A stretch of 64,000 nt of DNA from contig NZ_JASDDK010000008.1 in NCBI RefSeq assembly GCF_030407435.1, forward strand, positions 16,739 through 80,738. The letters run 5' to 3'. Source of the stretch: Winogradskyella bathintestinalis (GTDB lineage: Bacteria; Bacteroidota; Bacteroidia; Flavobacteriales; Flavobacteriaceae). Every line of letters begins with the position of its first letter. Positions within the stretch are counted from its first letter, which is position 1. Shown in pieces: positions 1-8,334 of the stretch. The position numbers were made by a program, and so were the translations under genes. Below the pieces are notes generated by a model. That model saw nothing but the letters and a program-made list of their open reading frames with translations, did no database searches and was not told the DNA's origin.

Positions 1-638
1 AGTCCCATAATATTATTAAAGGAAATATTGATGTTCGCATTAATTTTGGACAAGAATATTTAAGTTATCCTGATGCCAAATACAATGTTAACAACGACGA
101 TTATCCAACCATTTATTTAGGTTACGAAAAAGGTTTTAGCGCTACCAATAGCGATTACAATTTCGACCAAGTTAAGATAAGACTCAATCAATCTTTTAAT
201 ATTAAAGATAAAGGAAAATTCAGGTATAATCTAAAAGCAGAAAAATTCTTTAATGCCGATGCCATTGCTTTTATGGATTATCAACATTTTAATGGCAACC
301 TAACGCATGTTAGTACAGAGGGAAACTACACCAATGTATTTAATAATTTAAATTATTATGCCGCCAGCACAGACGATGCTTATTTTGAAAGTCACATTGA
401 GCACGATTTTAATGGATTTTTACTCGGAAAAGTTCCATTGCTCAACAAGCTAAACTTTAATTTAGTGGTCGGTGCACATTTATTGGCAATACCAAACTTT
501 AAACCCTATCAAGAATACACTGTCGGTTTAGATAATATTGGATGGGGGAAATGGAGATTTTTACGAGTGGACTATTTACGTTCTTATCAAAGCGGATTTC
601 AGAGTGATGCTATTGTTTTTGGTTTGAAATTCTTTTAA
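1..638 (+). CDS. DUF5686 family outer-membrane protein, 3' end (partial)
   Basis: The reading frame is already open at the left edge (first full codon at position 3) and runs to the TAA at 636-638, so only the last ~212 residues are present. The stretch alternates short amphipathic strands with turns, contains the segment GLDNIGWGKWRFLRVDY, and ends in an aromatic residue (FGLKFF), as outer-membrane beta-barrels do. These features fit the C-terminal barrel of DUF5686 proteins, which are usually above 800 residues with an N-terminal carboxypeptidase-like beta-sandwich. The family's molecular role is not settled. An internal ATG at 273 should not be taken as the start because the homologous frame continues upstream of it. 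Confidence 0.75.
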   Translation, partial: SHNIIKGNIDVRINFGQEYLSYPDAKYNVNNDDYPTIYLGYEKGFSATNSDYNFDQVKIRLNQSFNIKDKGKFRYNLKAEKFFNADAIAFMDYQHFNGNLTHVSTEGNYTNVFNNLNYYAASTDDAYFESHIEHDFNGFLLGKVPLLNKLNFNLVVGAHLLAIPNFKPYQEYTVGLDNIGWGKWRFLRVDYLRSYQSGFQSDAIVFGLKFF

Positions 639-647
639 ATTTATAGC

Positions 648-1163
648 ATGAAAAAAATTACCTATATAATATTCTTTCTATCGTTAGGCTTAGTTGCCCA
701 AGATAATAAAGACTACACGAATAAAGTCGCAACAATTGATAGCACTATTGCCACTTTGTACTCCGTAATTTCTGGAGACAAGGGAGAATCACGTAACTGG
801 GAATTGTTTAAGCACTTATTTAGACAAGATGCCAAACTTATTCCTATTGGAGAAAAAGAGGGAAAAACTACAGTTCGCTACATGTCTGCTGATGACTATA
901 AAAAAACGGCCGGAACTTGGTTAGTCGAAAATGGATTTCATGAAGTGGAAATAAATCGAGAAACCCAGGTATTTGGGAATTTGGCTCATGTGTTTAGCAC
1001 TTACGAATCTTATAAAACTAAAGATGACGACCATCCTTTCATGCGTGGCATTAACAGTATTCAATTATTTAATGATGGTAAACGTTGGTGGATTTTAAAT
1101 CTTTATTGGCAACAAGAATCAAAAGCTAATCAGATTCCAGACCTGTATTTACCAAATAACTAG
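648..1163 (+). CDS. Secreted NTF2-like (SnoaL/DUF4440-type) protein
   Basis: A 171-residue protein with a short signal peptide (MKKITYIIFFLSLGLVAQ, cleavage probably after AQ) and one cone-shaped NTF2-like domain. Supporting features are a helical N-terminal part, a strand region with FRQDAKLIPIG, and the late strand RWWILNLYWQQE. It starts 9 bp after the upstream outer-membrane gene, so the two are probably cotranscribed. NTF2-like folds serve as enzymes or binding scaffolds. No catalytic residues can be assigned here, so the substrate is unknown. A short inverted repeat follows at 1164-1194. Confidence 0.65.
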   Translation: MKKITYIIFFLSLGLVAQDNKDYTNKVATIDSTIATLYSVISGDKGESRNWELFKHLFRQDAKLIPIGEKEGKTTVRYMSADDYKKTAGTWLVENGFHEVEINRETQVFGNLAHVFSTYESYKTKDDDHPFMRGINSIQLFNDGKRWWILNLYWQQESKANQIPDLYLPNN

Positions 1164-1194
1164 TTAGATTATTAGTCTATAGCTCATAATCTAA
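1164..1194. repeat. Inverted repeat downstream of the NTF2-like gene
   Basis: TTAGATTAT (1164-1172) is repeated inverted as ATAATCTAA (1186-1194) around a 13-base loop. It directly follows the stop codon at 1161-1163. There is no strong T run after the right arm, so it may be a weak terminator or an mRNA-stabilising 3' hairpin. Confidence 0.35.
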
Positions 1195-1318
1195 GTTTGC
1201 TACCCTTATTAAAAATTCCTGTTGATAAAATGTAACTTAAACGGAAGCGTAAATCGTATCTAATTAATCTTTAACACTTACATTTTACAAGACAATAACA
1301 CAAAATAAACTACTCAAT

Positions 1319-3166
1319 ATGATAACCTCATCAAAATCAATTGCAACATTTGTAATTGCTTTATTAATTTCAACGTCAAGCTTCACACAAGATTCTAAAG
1401 CAAAAACAACACCTATATTTAAGGATGGAGAAGCGCAAATTGTAGAAGCTTTTAATGGCGGCTTAAATGATTGGATTCATCACGACTTATGGGTAGAAAC
1501 AGAATTTGATACGGATGGAGATGGCGAACCAGACCGCATGCACGTGTCGGTTACACGCCCTAAGCAAACGGATACTGAGGGCTTAAAGTTACCTGTAATT
1601 TATATTACTAGTCCGTATTTTGCTGGAGTTGCAGGAGATGCTCCTGGTATTATGTGGGATGTGAATATAGAATTGGGAGAAATTGCAAAAGCACGTGTTC
1701 ATCCAAACGTTATTAGTCGACCAATGACGCGTCCGTTCATTTCCTATTCACATATTAATAAATGGGTGCCAAGAGGTTACATAGTAGTACATTCGTCGTC
1801 TCCAGGAACAGGTTTATCAGATGGTGCCCCAACTATTGGTGGTGAAAATGAATCCTTAGCACCAAAAACTGTTATCGATTGGTTATGCGGTAGAGCAAAA
1901 GGGTACACTGAACGTAATGGAAATGAAGAAGTTAATGCTTATTGGTCAACAGGAAAAGTAGGCATGACTGGGACATCATACAACGGAACACTTCCTTTAG
2001 CCGCAGCAACTACTGGGGTTGAGGGGTTAGAAGCCATAATTCCAATAGCGCCTAATACTTCTTATTATCATTACTACCGTTCTAATGGCTTGGTACGTTC
2101 ACCAGGTGGTTATTTGGGTGAAGATATAGATGTTCTTTATGATTTTGTTCACAGTGGAGATAAAGACAAGCGCGCATTTAATAACCAAACAGTACGCGAC
2201 ACTAAAATGAAAAAAGGCATGGATAGAGAAACCGGCGACTATAATGATTTTTGGGCAGAAAGAGACTATCTAAATCAAATGCCTAAAATGAAAGCCGCCT
2301 TATTAATGTCTCATGGTTTTAACGATTGGAATGTAATGCCAGAGCATAGCTACCGTATTTACAAGGCTGCGAAAGAATATGGATTACCAACGCAAATCTA
2401 TTATCACCAAAAAGGTCATGGTGGTCCTCCACCCTTGACATTAATGAATCGATGGTTTTCTAAATATCTTCATGGTGTAGATAATGGTGTTGAAAAAGAA
2501 GAGAACAAAGCCTATATTGTAAGAGAAAATGACGATAGCCAAGAACCTACAGCTTACAAAGATTATCCTAATCCCGACGCGTCATTTGTTACTTTAAATT
2601 TAACTGCTGGAGGCAAATCCTCAGGAGGTTTAACGCTCGATAAAGCTTCTAAAGCCGATGAAACTTTTTTTGATGACGCCTCTATTTCTGGAAGCGATTT
2701 AGCAAAAGCAGCTAATTCTGAGAACAGATTATTGTACGTAACCTCCAAGTTAACTGAAGATCTACATATCTCTGGCGTACCAAAAGTTACCATAACATTA
2801 GCAAGTAGTAAAGCGGCTGCTAATTTATCCGTTTGGCTAGTATCGTTACCTTGGCAAGAAGGAAAAGCTGTTAAAATAACAGATAATATTATTACCCGTG
2901 GATGGGCAGATCCTAAAAATTATAAATCTTTAACTGAAGAAGAAAATTTAGTCCCAAATCAATCATACAGTCTTACTTTTGACTTACAACCAGACGATCA
3001 AATAATTAAAGCCGGACAACAAATAGGCTTCATGATTTTCTCTAGTGATAAGGAGTTTACACTACATCCAAAACCTGGAACAGAAATAGTAATTGAGTTA
3101 GATAAGACCACCTTGTCCTTACCTGTTGTTGGTGGCAAAAAAGGTTTTGAGCAAGCCTTTGATTAA
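1319..3166 (+). CDS. Xaa-Pro dipeptidyl-peptidase, S15 (CocE/PepX) family, exported
   Basis: A 615-residue alpha/beta hydrolase with an N-terminal signal peptide (about 1-23, ending SFTQ). The catalytic triad is visible: nucleophile Ser220 in GTSYNG, Asp336 in FNDWNV and His367 in KGHGGP. The C-terminal ~220 residues match the jelly-roll beta-sandwich (X-Pro dipeptidyl-peptidase C-terminal domain) of the CocE/NonD group. The family cleaves Xaa-Pro dipeptides from peptide N termini, or in CocE relatives hydrolyses esters; the substrate here cannot be read from sequence. The signal peptide places it in the periplasm or outside the cell, which suits peptide scavenging. It stands alone, with 155 bp upstream and a convergent gene downstream. 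Confidence 0.85.
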   Translation: MITSSKSIATFVIALLISTSSFTQDSKAKTTPIFKDGEAQIVEAFNGGLNDWIHHDLWVETEFDTDGDGEPDRMHVSVTRPKQTDTEGLKLPVIYITSPYFAGVAGDAPGIMWDVNIELGEIAKARVHPNVISRPMTRPFISYSHINKWVPRGYIVVHSSSPGTGLSDGAPTIGGENESLAPKTVIDWLCGRAKGYTERNGNEEVNAYWSTGKVGMTGTSYNGTLPLAAATTGVEGLEAIIPIAPNTSYYHYYRSNGLVRSPGGYLGEDIDVLYDFVHSGDKDKRAFNNQTVRDTKMKKGMDRETGDYNDFWAERDYLNQMPKMKAALLMSHGFNDWNVMPEHSYRIYKAAKEYGLPTQIYYHQKGHGGPPPLTLMNRWFSKYLHGVDNGVEKEENKAYIVRENDDSQEPTAYKDYPNPDASFVTLNLTAGGKSSGGLTLDKASKADETFFDDASISGSDLAKAANSENRLLYVTSKLTEDLHISGVPKVTITLASSKAAANLSVWLVSLPWQEGKAVKITDNIITRGWADPKNYKSLTEEENLVPNQSYSLTFDLQPDDQIIKAGQQIGFMIFSSDKEFTLHPKPGTEIVIELDKTTLSLPVVGGKKGFEQAFD

Positions 3167-3224
3167 ACATGCTTAATTGCATTTAGCTGTTTTGCTTTGA
3201 AACAAAATAAGCGACGTTTATTTC

Positions 3225-3866
3225 TTAGTTTTTGTCCTCTAACATAGGTACAAATCTAAAATCACCAAATTCGTGTTTTTCAAAATCTTTTGGTCCTTTT
3301 CTAATAAAAAGGGTCATTACTTGCACATCATCACCAACCGGAATTACTAGTCGTCCACCAATAGCTAATTGACTCAATAATGGATTAGGCACATAAGGAG
3401 CTCCAGCCGTAACAATAATACTTTTAAAAGGGGCTTCATCTGGCATCCCTTTATAGCCGTCACCGAAAATGATACTTTTAGCCCTATACCCTATTTTAGG
3501 CAAAAATTTTGACGTTTTCTTAAAGAGTTCCTGCTGACGTTCAATACTAAAAACTTTTGCGCCTAGTTCTAATAACACAGCAGTTTGATAACCACTTCCT
3601 GTTCCAATTTCTAGGACTTTATCACCTGGTTGCACCTGTAATAATTCAGATTGAAAAGCCACAGTATAGGGTTGAGAAATTGTTTGATCAGCAGCAATTG
3701 GAAATGCTTTATCCACATAAGCATGGTCAATAAATCCTGAATCCATAAACAAATGTCGAGGAATTTTGCCCATAGCTTTTAAGACTCCTTTATCTTTTAT
3801 TCCTTTATTTATTAGAATTTCAACAAGTTGCTGGCGCATTCCTTGATGCTTAAATGTATCTTTCAA
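3225..3866 (-). CDS. pcm: Protein-L-isoaspartate O-methyltransferase
   Basis: Uses S-adenosylmethionine to methylate isoaspartyl residues in damaged proteins so that they can revert to aspartate. The SAM-binding glycine motif VLEIGTGSGYQ is clear, as is the family segment DQTISQPYTVAFQ just before it. I choose the TTG at 3864-3866, which gives MKDTFKHQGMRQQ and 213 residues, matching flavobacterial relatives that begin at this lysine-rich segment. A longer frame opens at another TTG (3906-3908) but adds 14 residues with no family support. Both options are non-ATG starts. It converges with the S15 peptidase gene. Confidence 0.9.
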   Translation of the reverse strand: MKDTFKHQGMRQQLVEILINKGIKDKGVLKAMGKIPRHLFMDSGFIDHAYVDKAFPIAADQTISQPYTVAFQSELLQVQPGDKVLEIGTGSGYQTAVLLELGAKVFSIERQQELFKKTSKFLPKIGYRAKSIIFGDGYKGMPDEAPFKSIIVTAGAPYVPNPLLSQLAIGGRLVIPVGDDVQVMTLFIRKGPKDFEKHEFGDFRFVPMLEDKN

Positions 3867-4081
3867 AGCGTAGTTTAGTTTGTGTAAAAATAGCTCAAAG
3901 AATGGCAAATTCCAACCTCTAAAAGTTCAAATTCTAAAAATTATCCCATAGAAATAGGACTAAATCCTGAGGGTTAATTAAAAGACAAGTTTTGCTTTCA
4001 ATCGATTTCCATTAGAATTATTCGCTTATCAATTTCTCAGTATTTTACATTTTCTTTTTTCAATTTCTGAACGAAAACGAC

Positions 4082-4089
4082 TATTTTTG
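4082..4089 (+). promoter_or_regulatory. Bacteroidota -7 promoter element (TATTTTTG)
   Basis: TATTTTTG fits the TAnnTTTG consensus exactly and ends 16 bp before the ATG at 4106, implying a very short leader. The -33 element is poor (a T run at about 4055-4060 rather than TTG). This is the likely promoter of the Gfo/Idh/MocA gene. Confidence 0.5.
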
Positions 4090-4105
4090 TTAAAAACAGA
4101 AAAAC

Positions 4106-5065
4106 ATGCTTAAAGTTGGTGTTCTTGGTGCTGGTCACCTTGGTAAAATTCATTTAAGATTACTCAACCAATCCAATAAATATGATCTTATCGGTTTTTA
4201 TGATGCAGATGCGGATAACGCAAAACGCGTTGTAGAAGAATTTGGTTATACATATTATGATTCTATAGACGAATTAATCGATGCGGTTGATGTAGTAGAT
4301 ATTGTAACACCTACGCTTTCGCATTACGACTGTGCTAAAATAGCCATCAAAAAAGGCAAACATGTTTTTATTGAGAAGCCTATTACGAATACCGTTGAAG
4401 AAGCGGAAACTATTAGAACCTTGGTCGCAGAACATGGGGTTAAAGGTCAAGTTGGCCATGTAGAGCGATTTAATCCTGCATTTATTGGGGTCAAAGATCA
4501 GATTGTAAACCCAATGTTTATAGAATGTCACAGATTGGCAGAATTTAATCCTCGTGGAACCGATGTGCCTGTAGTGCTAGATTTAATGATTCACGATATT
4601 GATATCATTCTTTCGGTTGTACAATCGCCTGTAAAACATATTTCGGCGAGTGGTGTTTCTGTAGTCAGTGAAACCCCAGATATCGCTAATGCACGTATCG
4701 AATTTAAAAACGGGTGCGTAGCCAATTTAACCGCCAGTAGAATTTCTTTGAAAAATATGCGTAAGACACGATTCTTTCAAAAAGATGCTTACATATCTGT
4801 AGATTTTCTTGAAAAGAAGTGTGAAGTCGTAAAAATGAAAGATGCGCCAGATAATCCTGGGGATTTCGATATGATTCTTCAAAATGCAGAAGGTATAAAA
4901 AAGCAAATTTATTTTGACAATCCAGATATCGCCAATAACAACGCTATATTAGACGAGTTAGAAACATTTGCCGATGCTATTACCAATAATACAAAACCGA
5001 TTGTGACTTTGCATGATGGCACAGAAGCCCTAAGAGTTGCTAATATGATAATTAATCAGTTTTAG
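4106..5065 (+). CDS. Gfo/Idh/MocA family oxidoreductase
   Basis: A 319-residue NAD(P)-dependent oxidoreductase. The Rossmann glycine motif GAGHLG lies at residues 8-13, the family EKP motif at 90-92, and a His-Asp pair (H163, D164 in MIHDID) at the usual active-site position of the second domain. Members oxidise or reduce sugars, inositols or related compounds. Some relatives act on UDP-N-acetylglucosamine in lipid A modification, but nothing in the sequence fixes the substrate. The gene has its own promoter-like element and is followed 132 bp later by 3-hydroxybutyryl-CoA dehydrogenase. Confidence 0.85.
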   Translation: MLKVGVLGAGHLGKIHLRLLNQSNKYDLIGFYDADADNAKRVVEEFGYTYYDSIDELIDAVDVVDIVTPTLSHYDCAKIAIKKGKHVFIEKPITNTVEEAETIRTLVAEHGVKGQVGHVERFNPAFIGVKDQIVNPMFIECHRLAEFNPRGTDVPVVLDLMIHDIDIILSVVQSPVKHISASGVSVVSETPDIANARIEFKNGCVANLTASRISLKNMRKTRFFQKDAYISVDFLEKKCEVVKMKDAPDNPGDFDMILQNAEGIKKQIYFDNPDIANNNAILDELETFADAITNNTKPIVTLHDGTEALRVANMIINQF

Positions 5066-5158
5066 AAACTAAACGACACTACGAAGGAAGAATGATTGAA
5101 ACCATCTTTTTTACTAAAAATCAATCACTTATTAAATTATAATACAAACAGATTGCCT

Positions 5159-5175
5159 CGACTTAAAAAAAGTCG
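5159..5175. repeat. Hairpin in the leader of the 3-hydroxybutyryl-CoA dehydrogenase gene
   Basis: CGACTT (5159-5164) and AAGTCG (5170-5175) flank five A residues, 22 bp before the ATG at 5198. It could end upstream transcripts weakly or shape the 5' leader. No T run follows. Confidence 0.35.
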
Positions 5176-5197
5176 CGCAAAGACAAATACATCATAA

Positions 5198-6088
5198 ATG
5201 AAAAACATAGCAGTAATTGGTGCAGGAACCATGGGAAACGGAATTGCCCACACGTTTGCACAGTCAGGATTTAACGTTCAACTTATAGATATTAGCGACG
5301 CTTCTTTAGAAAAGGGGATGAACACTATTTCTCGAAATTTAGACAGAATGGTAGCTAAAGAAAAAATTAGTGAAACTGATAAGTCAGATACTCTAGGAAA
5401 AATTACAACGTTCACAAATACCGAAGAAGGTATAAAACATGCTGATTTAATAGTTGAAGCCGCAACTGAAAACTTAGATTTAAAATTAAAAATTTTTAAA
5501 CAACTTGATGACGTTTGTAACGAAAACGCCATCTTAGCAACCAATACTTCTTCAATTTCTATTACTCAAATTGCAGCGGTTACAAGTCGACCAGAGAAGG
5601 TGATTGGAATGCATTTTATGAACCCAGTACCAATTATGAAATTGGTAGAAATCATTAGAGGTTATAGTACTAGCGACGAAGTGACGAATACGATCATGGA
5701 ATTATCTAAGACTTTAGGTAAAGTGCCTACAGAGGTTAATGATTATCCTGGCTTTGTAGCTAACCGTATTTTAATGCCTATGATTAATGAATCTATTGAA
5801 ACTCTTTACAACGGAGTAGCTGGAGTTGAAGAAATAGATACTGTAATGAAATTAGGAATGGCACACCCGATGGGGCCTTTACAATTAGCCGATTTTATTG
5901 GATTGGATGTCTGTTTATCTATCCTAAACGTGATGTACGATGGTTTCAAGAATCCAAAATATGCGCCTTGTCCTCTACTGGTTAATATGGTTATGGCAGG
6001 TAAATTAGGTGTAAAATCTGGTGAAGGATTTTATGATTATGCTGAGAGTCGGAAAGCTGAGAAGGTTGCGACGCAGTTTTTGAAGTAG
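5198..6088 (+). CDS. hbd: 3-hydroxybutyryl-CoA dehydrogenase
   Basis: Interconverts 3-hydroxyacyl-CoA and acetoacetyl-CoA with NAD(P) in short-chain fatty acid or butyrate metabolism. The 296-residue length is standard for the stand-alone enzyme. Visible features are GAGTMG at 8-13 (dinucleotide binding), the catalytic His139 in GMHFMNPVP with partner Glu151, and Asn189 in FVANRILMP. The ATG at 5198 gives the canonical MKNIAVIGAG start. A hairpin lies in the leader. The 3' end runs into low-complexity spacer DNA. Confidence 0.92.
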   Translation: MKNIAVIGAGTMGNGIAHTFAQSGFNVQLIDISDASLEKGMNTISRNLDRMVAKEKISETDKSDTLGKITTFTNTEEGIKHADLIVEAATENLDLKLKIFKQLDDVCNENAILATNTSSISITQIAAVTSRPEKVIGMHFMNPVPIMKLVEIIRGYSTSDEVTNTIMELSKTLGKVPTEVNDYPGFVANRILMPMINESIETLYNGVAGVEEIDTVMKLGMAHPMGPLQLADFIGLDVCLSILNVMYDGFKNPKYAPCPLLVNMVMAGKLGVKSGEGFYDYAESRKAEKVATQFLK

Positions 6089-6318
6089 GAAGTGCGATGT
6101 AAAATGCAAAGTACGACGTAACATTGTTAATTCATAAATCGCTACAATCACAACATCAGCAATTTTTTGAAGTTACAATAAGACAGCGCTAATCTTTTTA
6201 AGTTAGATTATTATGAATTCTAAAATTCGGTGCAAATAACTCTTAATATAAAATAGAACCTCATAAATAATAAATCTTACCTCCTACACACCTTTTACTT
6301 TACACTTATTACTTAAAA
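6089..6318. other. Low-complexity spacer with degenerate AAGTnCGAnGTA motifs
   Basis: After the hbd stop the DNA carries a degenerate repeat (AAGTGCGATGTA, then AAGTACGACGTA, at about 6090-6120). Before the next gene lies the pyrimidine-rich CTTTTACTTTACACTTATTACTT at about 6292-6314 (reported here only as a region). Such AAGTACGAAGT-like filler is common between flavobacterial genes. No gene or clear promoter was seen. Confidence 0.4.
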
Positions 6319-7557
6319 ATGCCAAAAATAATACCATTCAAAGCCGTTAAACCCACAAGAGCTATCGTTGGTCTTGTAGCTTCACGTCCTTATCAGAGTT
6401 ATACTTTAGATGAACGCGAATCTCGAATGGCTTATAATCCGTACAGCTTTCTTCATATTGTAAATCCTGGTTACAAATATCATCAAGAGGTTAAAGGTGA
6501 AGAACGTTACCGATTAGTGAAGAATCGGTATTTGGAATTTAAGGAGGATGGAGTATTCATTCAAGATGAAAAACCGTCGTTTTACGTGTATAAAATTGTG
6601 AATCGTCATGGGCAAGAATTCAACGGCATCATTGCAGCAACAAGCGCTGAGGATTACGAAAATGATATCATAAAAAAGCATGAAGACACCATAGCAAAAC
6701 GCGAGGAAACTTTTAAGACTTATCTGCAAACCGTAGGTTTTAATGCAGAACCGGTGCTGCTAACCTATCCTGATAATGATACCATTGCAGAAATTATAAA
6801 GCAGACACAAAAGGGACATGCTGAATTTGAATTTACAATGACTTATAGAGATACTCATTATTTATGGAAAATAGATAACGAAGGCGTCATGTCTACAATT
6901 CAAAAAGAATTTAATAAAATGAACAAGGTGTATATAGCTGATGGTCACCATAGATCGGCTTCATCTTATTTATTATATAAAGATGAAAAACAGAAAAACC
7001 CAAATCATCTAGGCAGCGAATCCTATAATTTTTTTATGTCGTATTTAATTCCCGAATCAGAGTTGGTAATCCATGAATTCAATCGACTTATTAAAGATTT
7101 AAACGGTTTAACAAAAGAAGAGTTTTTAATTCAATTAGATGAATTATATCGCATTGAAAATCGAGGTATTATGCCTTATAGTCCAACAAAGCCACATCAT
7201 TTTAGCATGTATTTAGATGGTGAATTTTATTCGTTATATTTACGAAAAACAGCGTATAAATTTAATACCGCATTAGATCAATTAGATGCGCAACTACTAT
7301 ATACAACGATACTTCAACCCATCTTAAACATTAACGATTTAAGGCACGATAATCGTATTTCTTACGTTAATGGTCAACATGAAATGATTACTATAAAAAG
7401 CAGTGTTGATAGTGGAGAATATACTGTTGGCTTTGGTATGTGTCCTTCAAATGTTTTGCAGATGAAACAAATTGCAGATGAAGGTTTAACAATGCCTCCA
7501 AAAAGCACCTATATTCTACCTAAATTGCGAAGCGGAATTACTATATATGAATATTAA
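6319..7557 (+). CDS. DUF1015 domain-containing protein
   Basis: A 412-residue protein spanning the full DUF1015 family. It opens with MPKIIPFKAV, carries the RPYQSYTLDERE segment, and has the conserved IADGHHRSAS motif near residue 210, which resembles the ParB/sulfiredoxin-like active-site signature. The biochemical function is not firmly established, though a kinase- or phosphotransfer-like role has been suggested for ParB-related folds. It has no signal peptide, so it is cytoplasmic. It lies 60 bp upstream of yggS in the same direction, consistent with joint transcription. Confidence 0.85.
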   Translation: MPKIIPFKAVKPTRAIVGLVASRPYQSYTLDERESRMAYNPYSFLHIVNPGYKYHQEVKGEERYRLVKNRYLEFKEDGVFIQDEKPSFYVYKIVNRHGQEFNGIIAATSAEDYENDIIKKHEDTIAKREETFKTYLQTVGFNAEPVLLTYPDNDTIAEIIKQTQKGHAEFEFTMTYRDTHYLWKIDNEGVMSTIQKEFNKMNKVYIADGHHRSASSYLLYKDEKQKNPNHLGSESYNFFMSYLIPESELVIHEFNRLIKDLNGLTKEEFLIQLDELYRIENRGIMPYSPTKPHHFSMYLDGEFYSLYLRKTAYKFNTALDQLDAQLLYTTILQPILNINDLRHDNRISYVNGQHEMITIKSSVDSGEYTVGFGMCPSNVLQMKQIADEGLTMPPKSTYILPKLRSGITIYEY

Positions 7558-7617
7558 GGTGTAAAACTATTGAGTCGCTCAATCAGAAAATAGACACTGA
7601 ATAATTAATAAGAACAA

Positions 7618-8271
7618 ATGAGTATAAAAGAGAACCTGAATAACCTTAAATCTAACATTCCTGATAAAGTCGTTCTCGTAGCAGTTTCAAAAACGAAACC
7701 AATCAGTGATTTAATGGAAGCTTACAATACGGGTCAGCGCATTTTTGGGGAAAATAAGATCCAAGAAATGGTAGACAAGTATGAAGAGATGCCGAAGGAT
7801 ATTGAATGGCACATGATAGGGCATGTTCAGCGAAATAAGGTGAAATACATGGCTGAATTTGTGAATCTAATTCATGGCGTAGATAGTTTAAAATTGCTAA
7901 AAGAAATCAACAAACAAGCTGAAAAACACCATAGGGTCATTAATTGTTTACTTCAAATAAAAATCGCTGAAGAAGACAGCAAATTTGGAATGTCTGCAGA
8001 AGATGCATCGGCCCTACTTAGTTCTGAGAAATTTGCCGAATTAAAAAATGTGGAGGTTATTGGTTTAATGGGCATGGCCACGTTTACAGATAATATGAAT
8101 CAGGTTGAAAAAGAATTCAAATTCCTAAGACACACATTTTCAAACCTTAAAAACACAAATCCTCAACTTGAAATTATTAGCATGGGAATGAGTGGGGATT
8201 ACCAATTAGCTATTGACTGCGGAAGTACGATGATTCGAGTTGGAAGTAGTATATTTGGAGTAAGAAATTAA
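7618..8271 (+). CDS. yggS: YggS family pyridoxal-phosphate-binding protein
   Basis: A 217-residue single-domain protein of the alanine-racemase N-terminal TIM-barrel fold, involved in pyridoxal 5'-phosphate homeostasis. The PLP lysine is Lys25 in VAVSKTKP. The downstream segments FGENKIQE, WHMIGHVQRNK and the phosphate-binding end IRVGSSIFG are all intact. It lacks the second domain of true alanine racemases, as expected for this family. ATG at 7618; the next gene begins roughly 60 bp after the stop. Confidence 0.92.
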   Translation: MSIKENLNNLKSNIPDKVVLVAVSKTKPISDLMEAYNTGQRIFGENKIQEMVDKYEEMPKDIEWHMIGHVQRNKVKYMAEFVNLIHGVDSLKLLKEINKQAEKHHRVINCLLQIKIAEEDSKFGMSAEDASALLSSEKFAELKNVEVIGLMGMATFTDNMNQVEKEFKFLRHTFSNLKNTNPQLEIISMGMSGDYQLAIDCGSTMIRVGSSIFGVRN

Positions 8272-8334
8272 TTCTTAGTCGCCGTTACAATTTACTAATC
8301 AAGACCTAACCCTTAACCATTAAACAATAAGAAT

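Noticed and set aside
273..638. A 121-residue gene starting at the ATG 273
   Set aside because: The same frame is open and coding from position 3, with continuous family similarity; it is the tail of a longer gene cut by the window edge.
2563..2793. Minus-strand open frame inside the S15 peptidase
   Set aside because: It overlaps a gene with an intact catalytic triad and has no recognisable domain; an antiparallel shadow.
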